This document shows positions 1 through 7,585 of a DNA stretch of 64,000 nt, in pieces; position 1 is the first letter of the stretch, and every line of letters starts with the position of its first letter. The position numbers were made by a program, and so were the translations under genes. This stretch comes from Quatrionicoccus australiensis. GTDB taxonomy: Bacteria > Pseudomonadota > Gammaproteobacteria > Burkholderiales > Rhodocyclaceae. The notes below the pieces were generated by a model, which was not told the origin of the DNA, searched no databases, and was given only the letters and a program-made list of their open reading frames with translations. Location: positions 2,275,001 through 2,339,000 of the forward strand of contig NZ_JAHBAH010000001.1 in NCBI RefSeq assembly GCF_020510425.1, written 5' to 3'.

Positions 1-261
1 CTGGATCAGCGTCTCGACCGCCTGTCCGGCGGCCAGCGCCACTATCTTGCCTTGTGGGCCATCCTGCAGGCGCCGGCCGACCTGGTGCTGCTCGACGAAC
101 CGACCAACAACCTTGATGCGGCCGGTGTCGCGCACCTGACGGTCAACCTGCGCCAGCGGGCAAAAACCGGCGCCGGCATCGTTGTCGTCAGCCACGATGC
201 AGCCTTCGTTGCCGACGTCTGCGATCGCGTCGTTGTTCTGGGAGCCTGCGATGTGGAGTGA
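1..261 (+). CDS. Metal ABC transporter ATP-binding subunit, 3' part only
   Basis: This is the C-terminal part of an ABC transporter ATPase; the gene begins before the window. The visible 86 residues contain the ABC signature LSGGQ, a Walker B stretch with LLDEPTNNLD, and the H-loop VVVSHD, so the nucleotide-binding core is intact on this side. The next gene is an ABC-3 type permease overlapping it by 11 bases, the usual arrangement of zinc or manganese uptake systems (ZnuCB-like). The substrate is inferred from the permease family and not shown by the sequence. A periplasmic binding protein gene may lie upstream, outside the window. Confidence 0.9.
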   Translation: MDQRLDRLSGGQRHYLALWAILQAPADLVLLDEPTNNLDAAGVAHLTVNLRQRAKTGAGIVVVSHDAAFVADVCDRVVVLGACDVE

Positions 262-1015
262 GCTTTTCCTGATTCCCTTCCTGACCGGGCTTGTCCTGGC
301 CGTGCTCTTGCCCTTGCTCGGTTGCTACCTGCGCCTGCGTGACGAATGGCTGGCGGCTCTCGCCTATTCGCATGTCGCGGCAGCCGGTACCTTGCTCGCC
401 CTGGTCGCCGCTTTGCCTCCGGCCCTGGGGGGCTTGGGGGCGGCTGCGGCGGTCGGTGCAGGCAAGCGTTTTTTTGCCCGCCGTCTGGCCGGCGGGGCGA
501 GTTATGCGCTCCTGCTGCTGGCGGGCTGGGCCGTCGCGGTACTGGTTGCCGCCAACCAGCCGAGCGCGGAACGCCTCGGGCATGCCTTGTTTGACGGTCA
601 GCTCTACTTTGCCGACAGTCAGCAACTGTGGCTGGTCGGCGTATTTTCTGTTCTCGCCTTGCTGGTGTTGCGTCTCTTGTCGCAGCACCTGTTGCTCGCC
701 CATCTTTACCCCGATTTCTTCCGGGTACGTGGCTTGCGCACCTGGCCGATCCAGACCGGATTCGATGTCCTGGCCGCGCTGGCGCTGGCTTTGGCGACGA
801 TGAGCCTCGGTGTGATGGGCGCCTTCGCCCTGGTTTTCATCCCGCCCTGGCTCGCCTTCCGGCGTGCTGCCAACTGGCGGCGGGGCTTGCTGCTGGCCGT
901 GCTGATCGGCGTGCTGGCCTATGTTGCCGCTTTCCTCGGTGCGCTGGTGCTGGACCAGCCATTCGGACCAATGCTGGCTCTCGTCTTGATCACTGTCGGC
1001 CTGGTGATTGCATGA
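251..1015 (+). CDS. Zinc/manganese ABC transporter permease (ABC-3 family)
   Basis: A 254-residue, very hydrophobic protein with about seven or eight membrane segments and the look of the ABC-3 (ZnuB/MntB) permease family. It would form the inner-membrane channel for the ATPase encoded just upstream. The ATG at 251 is chosen because it starts directly before the first membrane helix (MWSELFLIPF) and overlaps the ATPase stop by 11 bases, which suggests translational coupling. An in-frame start further upstream at 182 would only add residues overlapping the ATPase. Metal specificity (Zn, Mn or Fe) cannot be read from the sequence. Confidence 0.88.
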   Translation: MWSELFLIPFLTGLVLAVLLPLLGCYLRLRDEWLAALAYSHVAAAGTLLALVAALPPALGGLGAAAAVGAGKRFFARRLAGGASYALLLLAGWAVAVLVAANQPSAERLGHALFDGQLYFADSQQLWLVGVFSVLALLVLRLLSQHLLLAHLYPDFFRVRGLRTWPIQTGFDVLAALALALATMSLGVMGAFALVFIPPWLAFRRAANWRRGLLLAVLIGVLAYVAAFLGALVLDQPFGPMLALVLITVGLVIA

Positions 1016-1060
1016 CATTCGGCGGCGTGCTAAAACACTGGTTCTGTGTGCGGAGCAGTT

Positions 1061-2335
1061 ATGGTCTTTTCCTTTTTCAAGAAGCAACCCCAAAAAATGC
1101 CGGAACGGCCGGCGGCTCGTCCCAAGGCGCCGGTGGAGTTGCCAAGGGAGGCCTTGCCTGACATCGCACTGCCACCACTGGAGGATCTGGAGTTCTCGGT
1201 CAGCGAATTGCCTGCTGCCGTAGCCAGGCCAAAAGCCGCGCCAGCCGCAGCCGCGCCGGAAAAGCCAGCCAAGCCGCTGGCCGTCGATGCGGATCTGGAT
1301 TTCACGATGGAAGAGTTCGATCGTGACTTCACCGAGTCCAGTGTCATGGCGATCGACGTCGATCACGATCTCGATCCCTTGCAGGCCGATCTCGAGCAGG
1401 CCGTCGTTCTCTTCGCCAACGGCCAGGATGCGGCCGCCCGTTCCCTCCTCGAAGTCCTGATCCGCGCCTATCCGGGCAGCGAGGGCAAGCGTTTCTGGCA
1501 ACTGCTGTTCGATCTGCTGCAGGTTGTTGGCGACCGCGCCGCCTTTGACAAATTCGGCGTCGAATTCGCCGAGGCCTGTGAAACCTCGCCGCCGGCGTGG
1601 CGTCTCGAGCAGCCGGTAGTAACCACGACCCAGGAAGGCGCCAAGCTTTTTACCCTGCAGGGCGTGTTGACCGATGAATGCATCGCGCCGCTGACCGAAC
1701 TGGCCAATCTGATCGCCGCCAAGCAGGCCGCGATGGTCGATTGCGGCAAGTTGATCGGCTGCGATGACGAAGTGGCCGGGCGTTTGGCTGCTCTGCTGGC
1801 CAGTGCCCGCAAAAATGGTGTGGCGATCACGCTGCTCCAGCCCGAGGCCTTCCAGCGGCGGCTGAATGACCGGCTGGTGGTGGGGGAGGCGGTGCATGCA
1901 CCGTCCTGGTTGCTGTTGCTCGAACTGTTGCAGCGGCACGGCACGCAGGAGGCCTTCGAAGAGCGGGCGGTCGACTACGCGGTGACCTTCGAATTGTCGC
2001 CGCCATCGTGGGATGTCCGGCCTGCGGCTGCGGCCGCCAAGGCTGCAGCCCCGCAGACCTTGCGTGATGACGCGCATTATCTGGCGGGCGATCTGAAGAG
2101 CTGCCGTTTCGAAGACCTGATCCCGATCATTGAGGAGCAGGAGACGCCGATTCTCGATTTCTCCGGCGTGCGCCGCATGGATTTTTTCTCGGCCGGGCAA
2201 CTGGTCAACCGCCTGGCACCGTTCAAGGCGGCCGGGCGCGAAGTCATCGTGCGTAGCCCGAACCATCTGGTCGCCGAGCTGATGGCCGTGGTCGGCCTCA
2301 ACAAGCAGGCGCGCATCATCGTTCCCAAGTCTTGA
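1061..2335 (+). CDS. STAS-domain protein with duplicated helical-STAS unit
   Basis: A 424-residue soluble protein. Residues 1-110 are a Pro/Ala-rich, acidic, probably disordered region. Residues 145-180 and 283-317 are two copies of a helical segment, each with a LLQ...G...AF pattern and ending in SPPAW or SPPSW. Each is followed by a STAS-like alpha/beta domain (about 196-265 and 337-420); the second has the clear [15 protein letters not shown] core. STAS domains typically serve as anti-sigma antagonists or as lipid or ligand sensors; no partner gene is visible here. It lies 11 bases upstream of hslV and may be cotranscribed with hslVU. A GTG at 1046 is an alternative start; ATG 1061 gives a compact N-terminus ([10 protein letters not shown]). 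Confidence 0.75.
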   Translation: MVFSFFKKQPQKMPERPAARPKAPVELPREALPDIALPPLEDLEFSVSELPAAVARPKAAPAAAAPEKPAKPLAVDADLDFTMEEFDRDFTESSVMAIDVDHDLDPLQADLEQAVVLFANGQDAAARSLLEVLIRAYPGSEGKRFWQLLFDLLQVVGDRAAFDKFGVEFAEACETSPPAWRLEQPVVTTTQEGAKLFTLQGVLTDECIAPLTELANLIAAKQAAMVDCGKLIGCDDEVAGRLAALLASARKNGVAITLLQPEAFQRRLNDRLVVGEAVHAPSWLLLLELLQRHGTQEAFEERAVDYAVTFELSPPSWDVRPAAAAAKAAAPQTLRDDAHYLAGDLKSCRFEDLIPIIEEQETPILDFSGVRRMDFFSAGQLVNRLAPFKAAGREVIVRSPNHLVAELMAVVGLNKQARIIVPKS

Positions 2336-2346
2336 GGTAGGAAAAC

Positions 2347-2883
2347 ATGGAGCAATATCACGGCACGACGATCCTGTCGGTGCGCCGGGGCAGTGTCGTC
2401 GCCATGGGCGGCGACGGCCAGGTGACCTTGGGCAATATCGTCATCAAGGCGACCGCCAAGAAGGTCCGGCGCCTCTATCAGGGCCGCATCCTGGCCGGTT
2501 TTGCCGGCGGCACGGCCGATGCCTTCACGCTGTTCGAGCGTTTCGAAGCCAAGCTGGAAAAGCACCAGGGCAACCTGACGCGCTCGGCAGTCGAGCTGGC
2601 CAAGGACTGGCGTTCCGACCGCGCCCTGCGCCGCCTCGAAGCCATGCTTTCGGTGGCCGACAAGGATGTTTCGCTGATCATCACCGGCAACGGCGATGTG
2701 CTCGAGCCGGAGCATGGCATCGTCGCCATCGGCTCGGGCGGCTCCTACGCGCAGAGCGCGGCACGGGCGCTGCTCGAAAATACCGATTTGTCGCCGCGCG
2801 ACATCGTCACCAAGTCGCTGGAAATCGCCGGCGACATCTGTATCTACACCAACCGCAACTTCACCATCGAGGCGCTCGAATGA
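2347..2883 (+). CDS. hslV: ATP-dependent protease proteolytic subunit HslV
   Basis: A 178-residue proteasome-beta-like threonine protease. The N-terminus reads [15 protein letters not shown]; the short propeptide is expected to be removed so that Thr7 becomes the catalytic N-terminal nucleophile, as in the E. coli enzyme whose mature form starts TTIVSVRR. The conserved glycine-rich GSGGSYA segment and the C-terminal CIYTN region are present. HslV forms a double hexameric chamber capped by HslU and degrades unfolded or regulatory proteins in the cytoplasm. The GGTAGG stretch ahead of ATG 2347 is a good ribosome site. The gene overlaps hslU by four bases (ATGA). Confidence 0.97.
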   Translation: MEQYHGTTILSVRRGSVVAMGGDGQVTLGNIVIKATAKKVRRLYQGRILAGFAGGTADAFTLFERFEAKLEKHQGNLTRSAVELAKDWRSDRALRRLEAMLSVADKDVSLIITGNGDVLEPEHGIVAIGSGGSYAQSAARALLENTDLSPRDIVTKSLEIAGDICIYTNRNFTIEALE

Positions 2884-4220
2884 CGACTATGACGCCGCAG
2901 GAAATCGTTTCCGAACTCGACAAGCACATCGTCGGCCAGAAGAACGCCAAGAAGTCGGTCGCCATTGCCCTGCGCAACCGCTGGCGGCGTTCGCAGGTCG
3001 CCGAGCCGCTGCGCCAGGAAATCACGCCCAAGAACATCCTGATGATCGGCCCGACCGGCGTCGGCAAGACCGAGATCGCCCGCCGTCTGGCGCGCATCGC
3101 CAACGCGCCCTTCATCAAGATTGAGGCGACCAAGTTCACCGAAGTCGGCTATGTCGGGCGCGATGTCGAGACCATCATCCGCGATCTGGTCGAGATGGCC
3201 ATCAAGTCGCACCGCGAGCGCGCCATGAAGCTGATGCGGGCGCGTGCCGAGGATGCCGCCGAGGATCGCATCCTCGACGCCTTGTTGCCGCCGGCGCGCA
3301 GTCCGGGCTTTTTTGCCGAAAACAGCGAGTCGACCGCTACGGATAACACGACCCGCCAGAAATTCCGCAAGAAGCTGCGCGAAGGTGAACTCGACGACAA
3401 GGAAATCGACATCGAGCTCGCCGCGCCGAGCATGCAGGCCGAAATCTTCGCGCCGCCGGGCATGGAAGACCTGACGCAGCAGATCCAGGGCATGTTCCAG
3501 AACATGGGCCAGGGCCGCAAGAAGTCGCGCAAGCTGAAAATCAAGGAAGCCTTGAAGCTGCTTACCGACGAGGAAGCCGGCAAGCTGGTCAATGACGAGG
3601 ACGTCAAGCTGGAAGCGGTCAAGGCCGTCGAGCAGAACGGCATCGTCTTCCTCGACGAACTCGACAAGATCGCCAGCCGTTCCGACGCACAGGGCGCCGA
3701 CGTCTCGCGCCAGGGCGTGCAGCGCGACCTGCTGCCGCTGGTCGAGGGCACCACGGTGTCGACCAAGTACGGCATGATCAAGACCGATCACATCCTGTTC
3801 ATCGCCTCCGGTGCCTTTCACCTGTCGAAGCCGTCCGACCTGATTCCGGAACTGCAGGGCCGTTTCCCGATCCGCGTCGAGCTGGATTCGCTGTCGGTGG
3901 CCGATTTCGAATGCATCCTGACCCAGACCGATGCCTGCCTGACGCGGCAGTACCAGGCGCTGCTCGAAACCGAGGGCGTGCAGTTGCAGTTCGCCGACGA
4001 CGGCATCCGCCGCCTGGCCGAGATCGCCTTCCAGGTGAACGAGAAGACCGAGAACATCGGTGCGCGGCGTCTGCACACGGTCATGGAAAAGCTGCTCGAG
4101 GAAATCTCCTTCGAAGCCGGCAAGGCCGGGCCGCAAAGCATCGTCATCGATGCGGCGGCGGTTAACGAACGTCTCGGCGAACTCGCCGCCGACGAGGATC
4201 TGTCGCGTTACGTGCTGTAA
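2880..4220 (+). CDS. hslU: ATP-dependent protease ATPase subunit HslU
   Basis: A 446-residue AAA+ unfoldase that feeds substrates to HslV. Visible landmarks: Walker A GPTGVGKT (57-64), pore loop GYVG (90-93), the inserted I domain (about 110-240, charged and helical), Walker B VFLDE (256-260), the arginine finger region ending GRF near 328, and the C-terminal tail DLSRYVL that inserts into HslV to activate it (E. coli DLSRFIL). Length matches the family. The start overlaps the hslV stop, so the two are translationally coupled. Expression in relatives is heat-shock linked; I did not identify a sigma-32 promoter here. Confidence 0.97.
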   Translation: MTTMTPQEIVSELDKHIVGQKNAKKSVAIALRNRWRRSQVAEPLRQEITPKNILMIGPTGVGKTEIARRLARIANAPFIKIEATKFTEVGYVGRDVETIIRDLVEMAIKSHRERAMKLMRARAEDAAEDRILDALLPPARSPGFFAENSESTATDNTTRQKFRKKLREGELDDKEIDIELAAPSMQAEIFAPPGMEDLTQQIQGMFQNMGQGRKKSRKLKIKEALKLLTDEEAGKLVNDEDVKLEAVKAVEQNGIVFLDELDKIASRSDAQGADVSRQGVQRDLLPLVEGTTVSTKYGMIKTDHILFIASGAFHLSKPSDLIPELQGRFPIRVELDSLSVADFECILTQTDACLTRQYQALLETEGVQLQFADDGIRRLAEIAFQVNEKTENIGARRLHTVMEKLLEEISFEAGKAGPQSIVIDAAAVNERLGELAADEDLSRYVL

Positions 4221-4316
4221 GCGGCTGCGGCCGGGCTCAGGGTCATCCCTGATCGCCCGGCCGCGCCAACTGCGCCGATAATCGGCGCCTCATTTCCAAA
4301 TTTTCAAGGTGCCCGC

Positions 4317-5204
4317 GTGGACGAACAAAGCCTGAGTTTTCGCCTGCTGGCCATCCTTTTCCCGATTTTCGCGATCGTTGCCGCCGGCTTTTTCTACGCG
4401 CGCAAGCACAAGCCGGAAATGGCCGTCGCCAACCGGCTGAACATGGATGTCTTCGTGCCGGCCCTGGTCTTTGCCGCGATGGCCGGCAAATCCTTCGATC
4501 TCGCCGCCTACGCGCCGCTCGCCCTCGGCGGCTTCCTGGTGCTGGCGACCTGCGGCCTGCTCGCCTGGCCAATTGCCAAACTGTTCGGCATCCAGCCCAA
4601 GACACTGGTGCCGCCGATGCTGTTCAACAATTCCGGCAACATCGGCCTGCCGCTCGCGGTGCTGGCCTGGGGCGAAAACGCGCTGCCGGCGGCGGTGATC
4701 CTGTTCATGGTCGAGAACACGCTGCATTTTTCCTTCGGTGCGCGCCTGCTTGATCCGACGACGCGCTTGCTCACCCTGTGGCGCATTCCGGTGGTTTTTG
4801 CCGCCATTGCGGGGTTGACCGTCGCGCTTCTCAAAGTGCCGGTCTGGCAGCCGGCGGTGATCGCCATCAAGATGCTCGGCGACGTCTCGGTGCCCCTGCT
4901 GCTCTTCTCGCTGGGGGTGCGCATGACCGACGTGACTTTCGGCGAATGGAAGCTGTCGCTGGGCAGCGCGCTGCTGCGGCCGTTGGCCGGCATGGCGGTG
5001 GCCTACGGGGTGATCGCCCTGCTCGGCCTGCACGGACGCGATGCGGCCATGCTGCTGGTGTTCGGTGCCTTGCCGCCGGCCGTGCTCAACTTCCTGTTTG
5101 CCGAGCGCTACAAGCAGGAGCCGCAGCGGGTCGCCTCTATCGTTCTGGTCGGCAACATGGCAGCGCTGATTTTCCTGCCGCTCGCCCTGGCGCTGGTTTT
5201 GTAG
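4317..5204 (+). CDS. AEC-family (auxin efflux carrier-like) permease
   Basis: A 295-residue integral membrane protein with about ten hydrophobic segments and the family motif NNSGNIGLP in the middle. AEC-family members in bacteria transport organic acids such as malate or malonate, or are of unknown substrate; nothing here settles the substrate. The start is a GTG preceded by AAGGTG about 8 bases upstream. The gene is probably a single unit, separated from hslU by 96 bases, and converges with the Hsp15-like gene; the junction carries a CGGTCGACCG palindrome. Confidence 0.85.
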   Translation: MDEQSLSFRLLAILFPIFAIVAAGFFYARKHKPEMAVANRLNMDVFVPALVFAAMAGKSFDLAAYAPLALGGFLVLATCGLLAWPIAKLFGIQPKTLVPPMLFNNSGNIGLPLAVLAWGENALPAAVILFMVENTLHFSFGARLLDPTTRLLTLWRIPVVFAAIAGLTVALLKVPVWQPAVIAIKMLGDVSVPLLLFSLGVRMTDVTFGEWKLSLGSALLRPLAGMAVAYGVIALLGLHGRDAAMLLVFGALPPAVLNFLFAERYKQEPQRVASIVLVGNMAALIFLPLALALVL

Positions 5205-5211
5205 GTTTTTG

Positions 5212-5221
5212 AGCGGTCGAC
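5212..5221. repeat. CGGTCGACCG palindrome in a convergent junction
   Basis: A 10-base perfect palindrome lies between the stops of two convergent genes. The same palindrome recurs at two other convergent junctions (around 50911 and 62533). It is not followed by a T run on either strand in canonical terminator form. Confidence 0.6.
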
Positions 5222-5243
5222 CGTCCGGAACAGGCAAAAACGC

Positions 5244-5615
5244 CTAGCGCAAGCGATCCATCTGGCGGCGATCGCGCTTGGTCGGGCGACCGTGGATTTC
5301 GGTGGCGGGTTCGTGTTCGAACTTGCGTCTGGCCTGTTCGGCTTCGCGGGCGGCGACGCTTTCGGCGGTTTCTTCGTAGAGCAGGCGAGCTTCGGCGGCC
5401 GGGCCGCGCTTTTCGGCAAGGGCCAGTACGACGACGCTCCAGCGCGTCTCGCCATTGAAGACGTCGAGCTTGTCACCGATCTTGACGTCACGCGCCGGCT
5501 TGGTCGGCGCCCCGTTCAGCTTGATCTTGCCGCCGCTGACGGCATCGGTGGCGAGGCTGCGCGTCTTGAAAAAACGCGCCGCCCACAGCCACTTGTCGAT
5601 GCGGATGCCGTTCAT
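5244..5615 (-). CDS. hslR: S4-domain RNA-binding protein, Hsp15-like
   Basis: A 123-residue protein beginning MNGIRIDKWLWAARFFKTRS, the classical opening of the Hsp15 S4 domain, followed by a basic C-terminal tail rich in Arg and Glu. Hsp15 binds free 50S subunits carrying nascent peptidyl-tRNA and helps ribosome rescue after heat shock. The internal ATG at 5615 is chosen because the S4 domain starts right there; a longer in-frame reading to 5645 has no family support. Its neighbours on the same strand (lysA and the lipoprotein gene) are 160 bases upstream. Confidence 0.88.
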   Translation of the reverse strand: MNGIRIDKWLWAARFFKTRSLATDAVSGGKIKLNGAPTKPARDVKIGDKLDVFNGETRWSVVVLALAEKRGPAAEARLLYEETAESVAAREAEQARRKFEHEPATEIHGRPTKRDRRQMDRLR

Positions 5616-5686
5616 CGGTGGTCTGCTTCGCAACAGGCAAAACATGGAAGCTTGCCTTTGCGTCCCTGGGGTTGTTGCTCATCCTC

Positions 5687-5706
5687 GCGATAGCGATGGC
5701 TATCGC
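5687..5706. other. Short perfect inverted repeat
   Basis: GCGATAGC and GCTATCGC are separated by four bases, in the 162-base gap between the Hsp15-like gene and lysA. There is no T run. It may be a weak terminator for lysA or have no function. Confidence 0.35.
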
Positions 5707-5777
5707 TGCGGTTCGCGCCTAGCCAGGACCACAAATTCATCGCTTTCATTGCGTTTCGCCAATGACGAAACAGATCA

Positions 5778-7037
5778 CTACGGCAGAACCTGCTCGCCGG
5801 CGTAGAGTTGTTCGACGGTTTCGCGCTGGCGAATGACGTGCACCGTCTCGCCATCGACCATCAGTTCGACGGCGCGCGGCCGCGTGTTGTAGTTCGAGGC
5901 CATCGCCATGCCGTAGGCGCCGGCCGACATCACGGCGAGCAGGTCGCCGGCTTCGATGGCGAGCGGCCGGGCCAGACCGAGGAAGTCGCCGGATTCGCAG
6001 ACCGGGCCGACGACGTCGTAGTCGCGGGTGGCACCGCTACGCGGCACGACCGGCAGGATGTCGTGCCAGGCTTCGTAGAGCGCCGGGCGCATCAGGTCGT
6101 TCATGGCGGCATCGATGATCGCGAAGTTCTTGCCTTCGCCCGGCTTCAGGAATTCGACGCGGGTCAGCAGCAGGCCGGCATTACCGACCAGGCGGCGGCC
6201 CGGTTCGAGCACGACCTTGAGGCCGCGCCCGGCCAGCTTGTCGAGCAGCGGCGTCAGGTAGGAAGCGACGGTCGGCTGGACCTGGTCGTCCTTGTACTTG
6301 ATGCCAAGGCCGCCGCCGAGGTCGAGGTGATGCACGTTGATGCCTTCGGCGGTCAACTGGTCGATCAGGGCCAAAACGCGGTCAAGTGCTTCGACGAAGG
6401 GCGCTGGGTCGAGCAGTTGCGAGCCGATGTGGCAGTCGATGCCGGCGACTTCGATGTTCGGCAGCGCAGCGGCGCGGCGATAAAGGGCCAGCGCATCGTC
6501 GTAGGCAACACCGAACTTGGCTTCCTTGAGACCGGTCGAGATGTAGGGATGGGTCTTCGGATCGACATTCGGATTGACGCGCAGGCTGACCGGCGCCTTC
6601 TTGCCGCACTGGCCGGCAACCGCGTTGAGGCGCTCCAGTTCGGGGGCGGATTCGATGTTGAAGCAGAAAATGCCGACGTCGAGCGCCAGCTTCATTTCAG
6701 CGGCCGTCTTGCCGACGCCGGAGAACACGACCTTTTGCGGATCGGCGCCGGCGGCCAGCACGCGCTGCAGTTCGCCGCCGGAGACGATGTCGAAACCGGC
6801 GCCGAGACGGGCGAACAGGTTGAGGATGGCGAGGTTGGAGTTGGCCTTGACGGCGTAGCAGACCAGCGCGCCAGCGCCGGCCGGGTGAGCGGTCAGGACG
6901 TCGAGGAATTCGCGCAGCGAGCCTTCGAGGGCGGCGCGCGAATAGACATAGGCCGGCGTGCCGAATTGTTCGGCGAGGGCGGGCAGGGCGACGGATTCGG
7001 CGTGCAGGACGCCGTTCTTCAGGCTAAAGGAGCTCAT
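5778..7037 (-). CDS. lysA: Diaminopimelate decarboxylase
   Basis: A 419-residue fold-type III PLP enzyme that decarboxylates meso-diaminopimelate to L-lysine, the last step of lysine synthesis. The PLP lysine lies in CYAVKANSNLA (K64), the phosphate-binding GGGLGIKY motif is in the middle, and EPGR and CESGDFLG (substrate-binding Cys of the partner subunit) follow. Length is normal. The start ATG overlaps the stop of the upstream small lipoprotein gene by four bases, an arrangement known from other proteobacteria in which a YifL/LptM-type lipoprotein precedes lysA or dapF. Confidence 0.97.
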   Translation of the reverse strand: MSSFSLKNGVLHAESVALPALAEQFGTPAYVYSRAALEGSLREFLDVLTAHPAGAGALVCYAVKANSNLAILNLFARLGAGFDIVSGGELQRVLAAGADPQKVVFSGVGKTAAEMKLALDVGIFCFNIESAPELERLNAVAGQCGKKAPVSLRVNPNVDPKTHPYISTGLKEAKFGVAYDDALALYRRAAALPNIEVAGIDCHIGSQLLDPAPFVEALDRVLALIDQLTAEGINVHHLDLGGGLGIKYKDDQVQPTVASYLTPLLDKLAGRGLKVVLEPGRRLVGNAGLLLTRVEFLKPGEGKNFAIIDAAMNDLMRPALYEAWHDILPVVPRSGATRDYDVVGPVCESGDFLGLARPLAIEAGDLLAVMSAGAYGMAMASNYNTRPRAVELMVDGETVHVIRQRETVEQLYAGEQVLP

Positions 7038-7225
7038 TGGGGATTCGCGGTGTTGGTTTTGGTGGCCGTGCTAACATTCGGCGCATTCGTTGCCGGCTGA
7101 CTGGCAGCGGGTTTGGCGTTGCCGAGCAAGGGTTCCGGGGTTGGTCTGTCCGGCATCCGGAGCGGGGCTTTCGTGCCACAGGCTGCGAGGCACAAGGTCA
7201 GCAAAACGGTGACAACTCTGGACAT
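7034..7225 (-). CDS. Small lipoprotein, LptM/YifL-like
   Basis: A 63-residue lipoprotein: MSRVVTVLLTLCLAACGTKAPL has a signal peptide, the lipobox LAAC and the CG-KAPL pattern typical of the YifL (LptM) family; the rest is Pro/Thr/Asn-rich and probably disordered. In E. coli LptM promotes oxidative maturation of the LPS translocon protein LptD; that role is transferred by family resemblance only. The start at 7225 is chosen for the signal peptide. A longer in-frame reading up to 7474 would overlap cyaY and has no signal sequence. It sits in an operon with lysA and is divergent from cyaY with 42 bases between them. Confidence 0.8.
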   Translation of the reverse strand: MSRVVTVLLTLCLAACGTKAPLRMPDRPTPEPLLGNAKPAASQPATNAPNVSTATKTNTANPQ

Positions 7226-7267
7226 TGGTGACGAACCGGTCAGCAAAGAGCGGGATGGTAGCATACG

Positions 7268-7585
7268 ATGGAAGACAAGGAATTTAACGCGCTGGCCGAC
7301 CTTGCGTTGACCGCGATAGATGCAGCACTTGAGGCCAGCGGTGCAGATGTCGATTGTGAACTTGCAGCCGGCGGCGTGCTCGAAATCGAGTTTGCCGATG
7401 GCAGCAAGATCATTGTCAATCGGCATGGTGTGGCAAAGGAAATCTGGGTCGCGGCCCGTGCCGGCGGTTTCCATTTTCGCTGGGACGGCGCCGCCTGGCG
7501 CGATACGCGAGATGGCACCGAACTGATGGAAAAGCTGTCAGCTCTCGCCACTCAGCAAGCAGGTGAGAGCATTCGTTTCAACTGA
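7268..7585 (+). CDS. cyaY: Frataxin-family iron-binding protein CyaY
   Basis: A 105-residue acidic protein of the frataxin family, beginning MEDKEFNALADLALTAIDAA. The acidic first helix (iron binding), the beta-sheet strand with NRHGVAKEIWVAA and the FHFRWDGAAW segment are the family hallmarks. CyaY binds iron and IscS and tunes Fe-S cluster assembly in the cytoplasm. It is divergent from the lptM-lysA operon, as in gammaproteobacteria. Its stop codon directly abuts the stop codon of the convergent PBP1A gene (TGA next to TCA), so the two transcripts must overlap at their 3' ends. Confidence 0.95.
   Translation: MEDKEFNALADLALTAIDAALEASGADVDCELAAGGVLEIEFADGSKIIVNRHGVAKEIWVAARAGGFHFRWDGAAWRDTRDGTELMEKLSALATQQAGESIRFN

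Noticed and set aside
188-2266. 692-codon open frame on the minus strand
   Set aside because: It lies antisense to the permease and STAS genes, which have clear family features. Its translation is Gln/Arg/His-rich and resembles no family; this is typical of mirror frames in GC-rich DNA.
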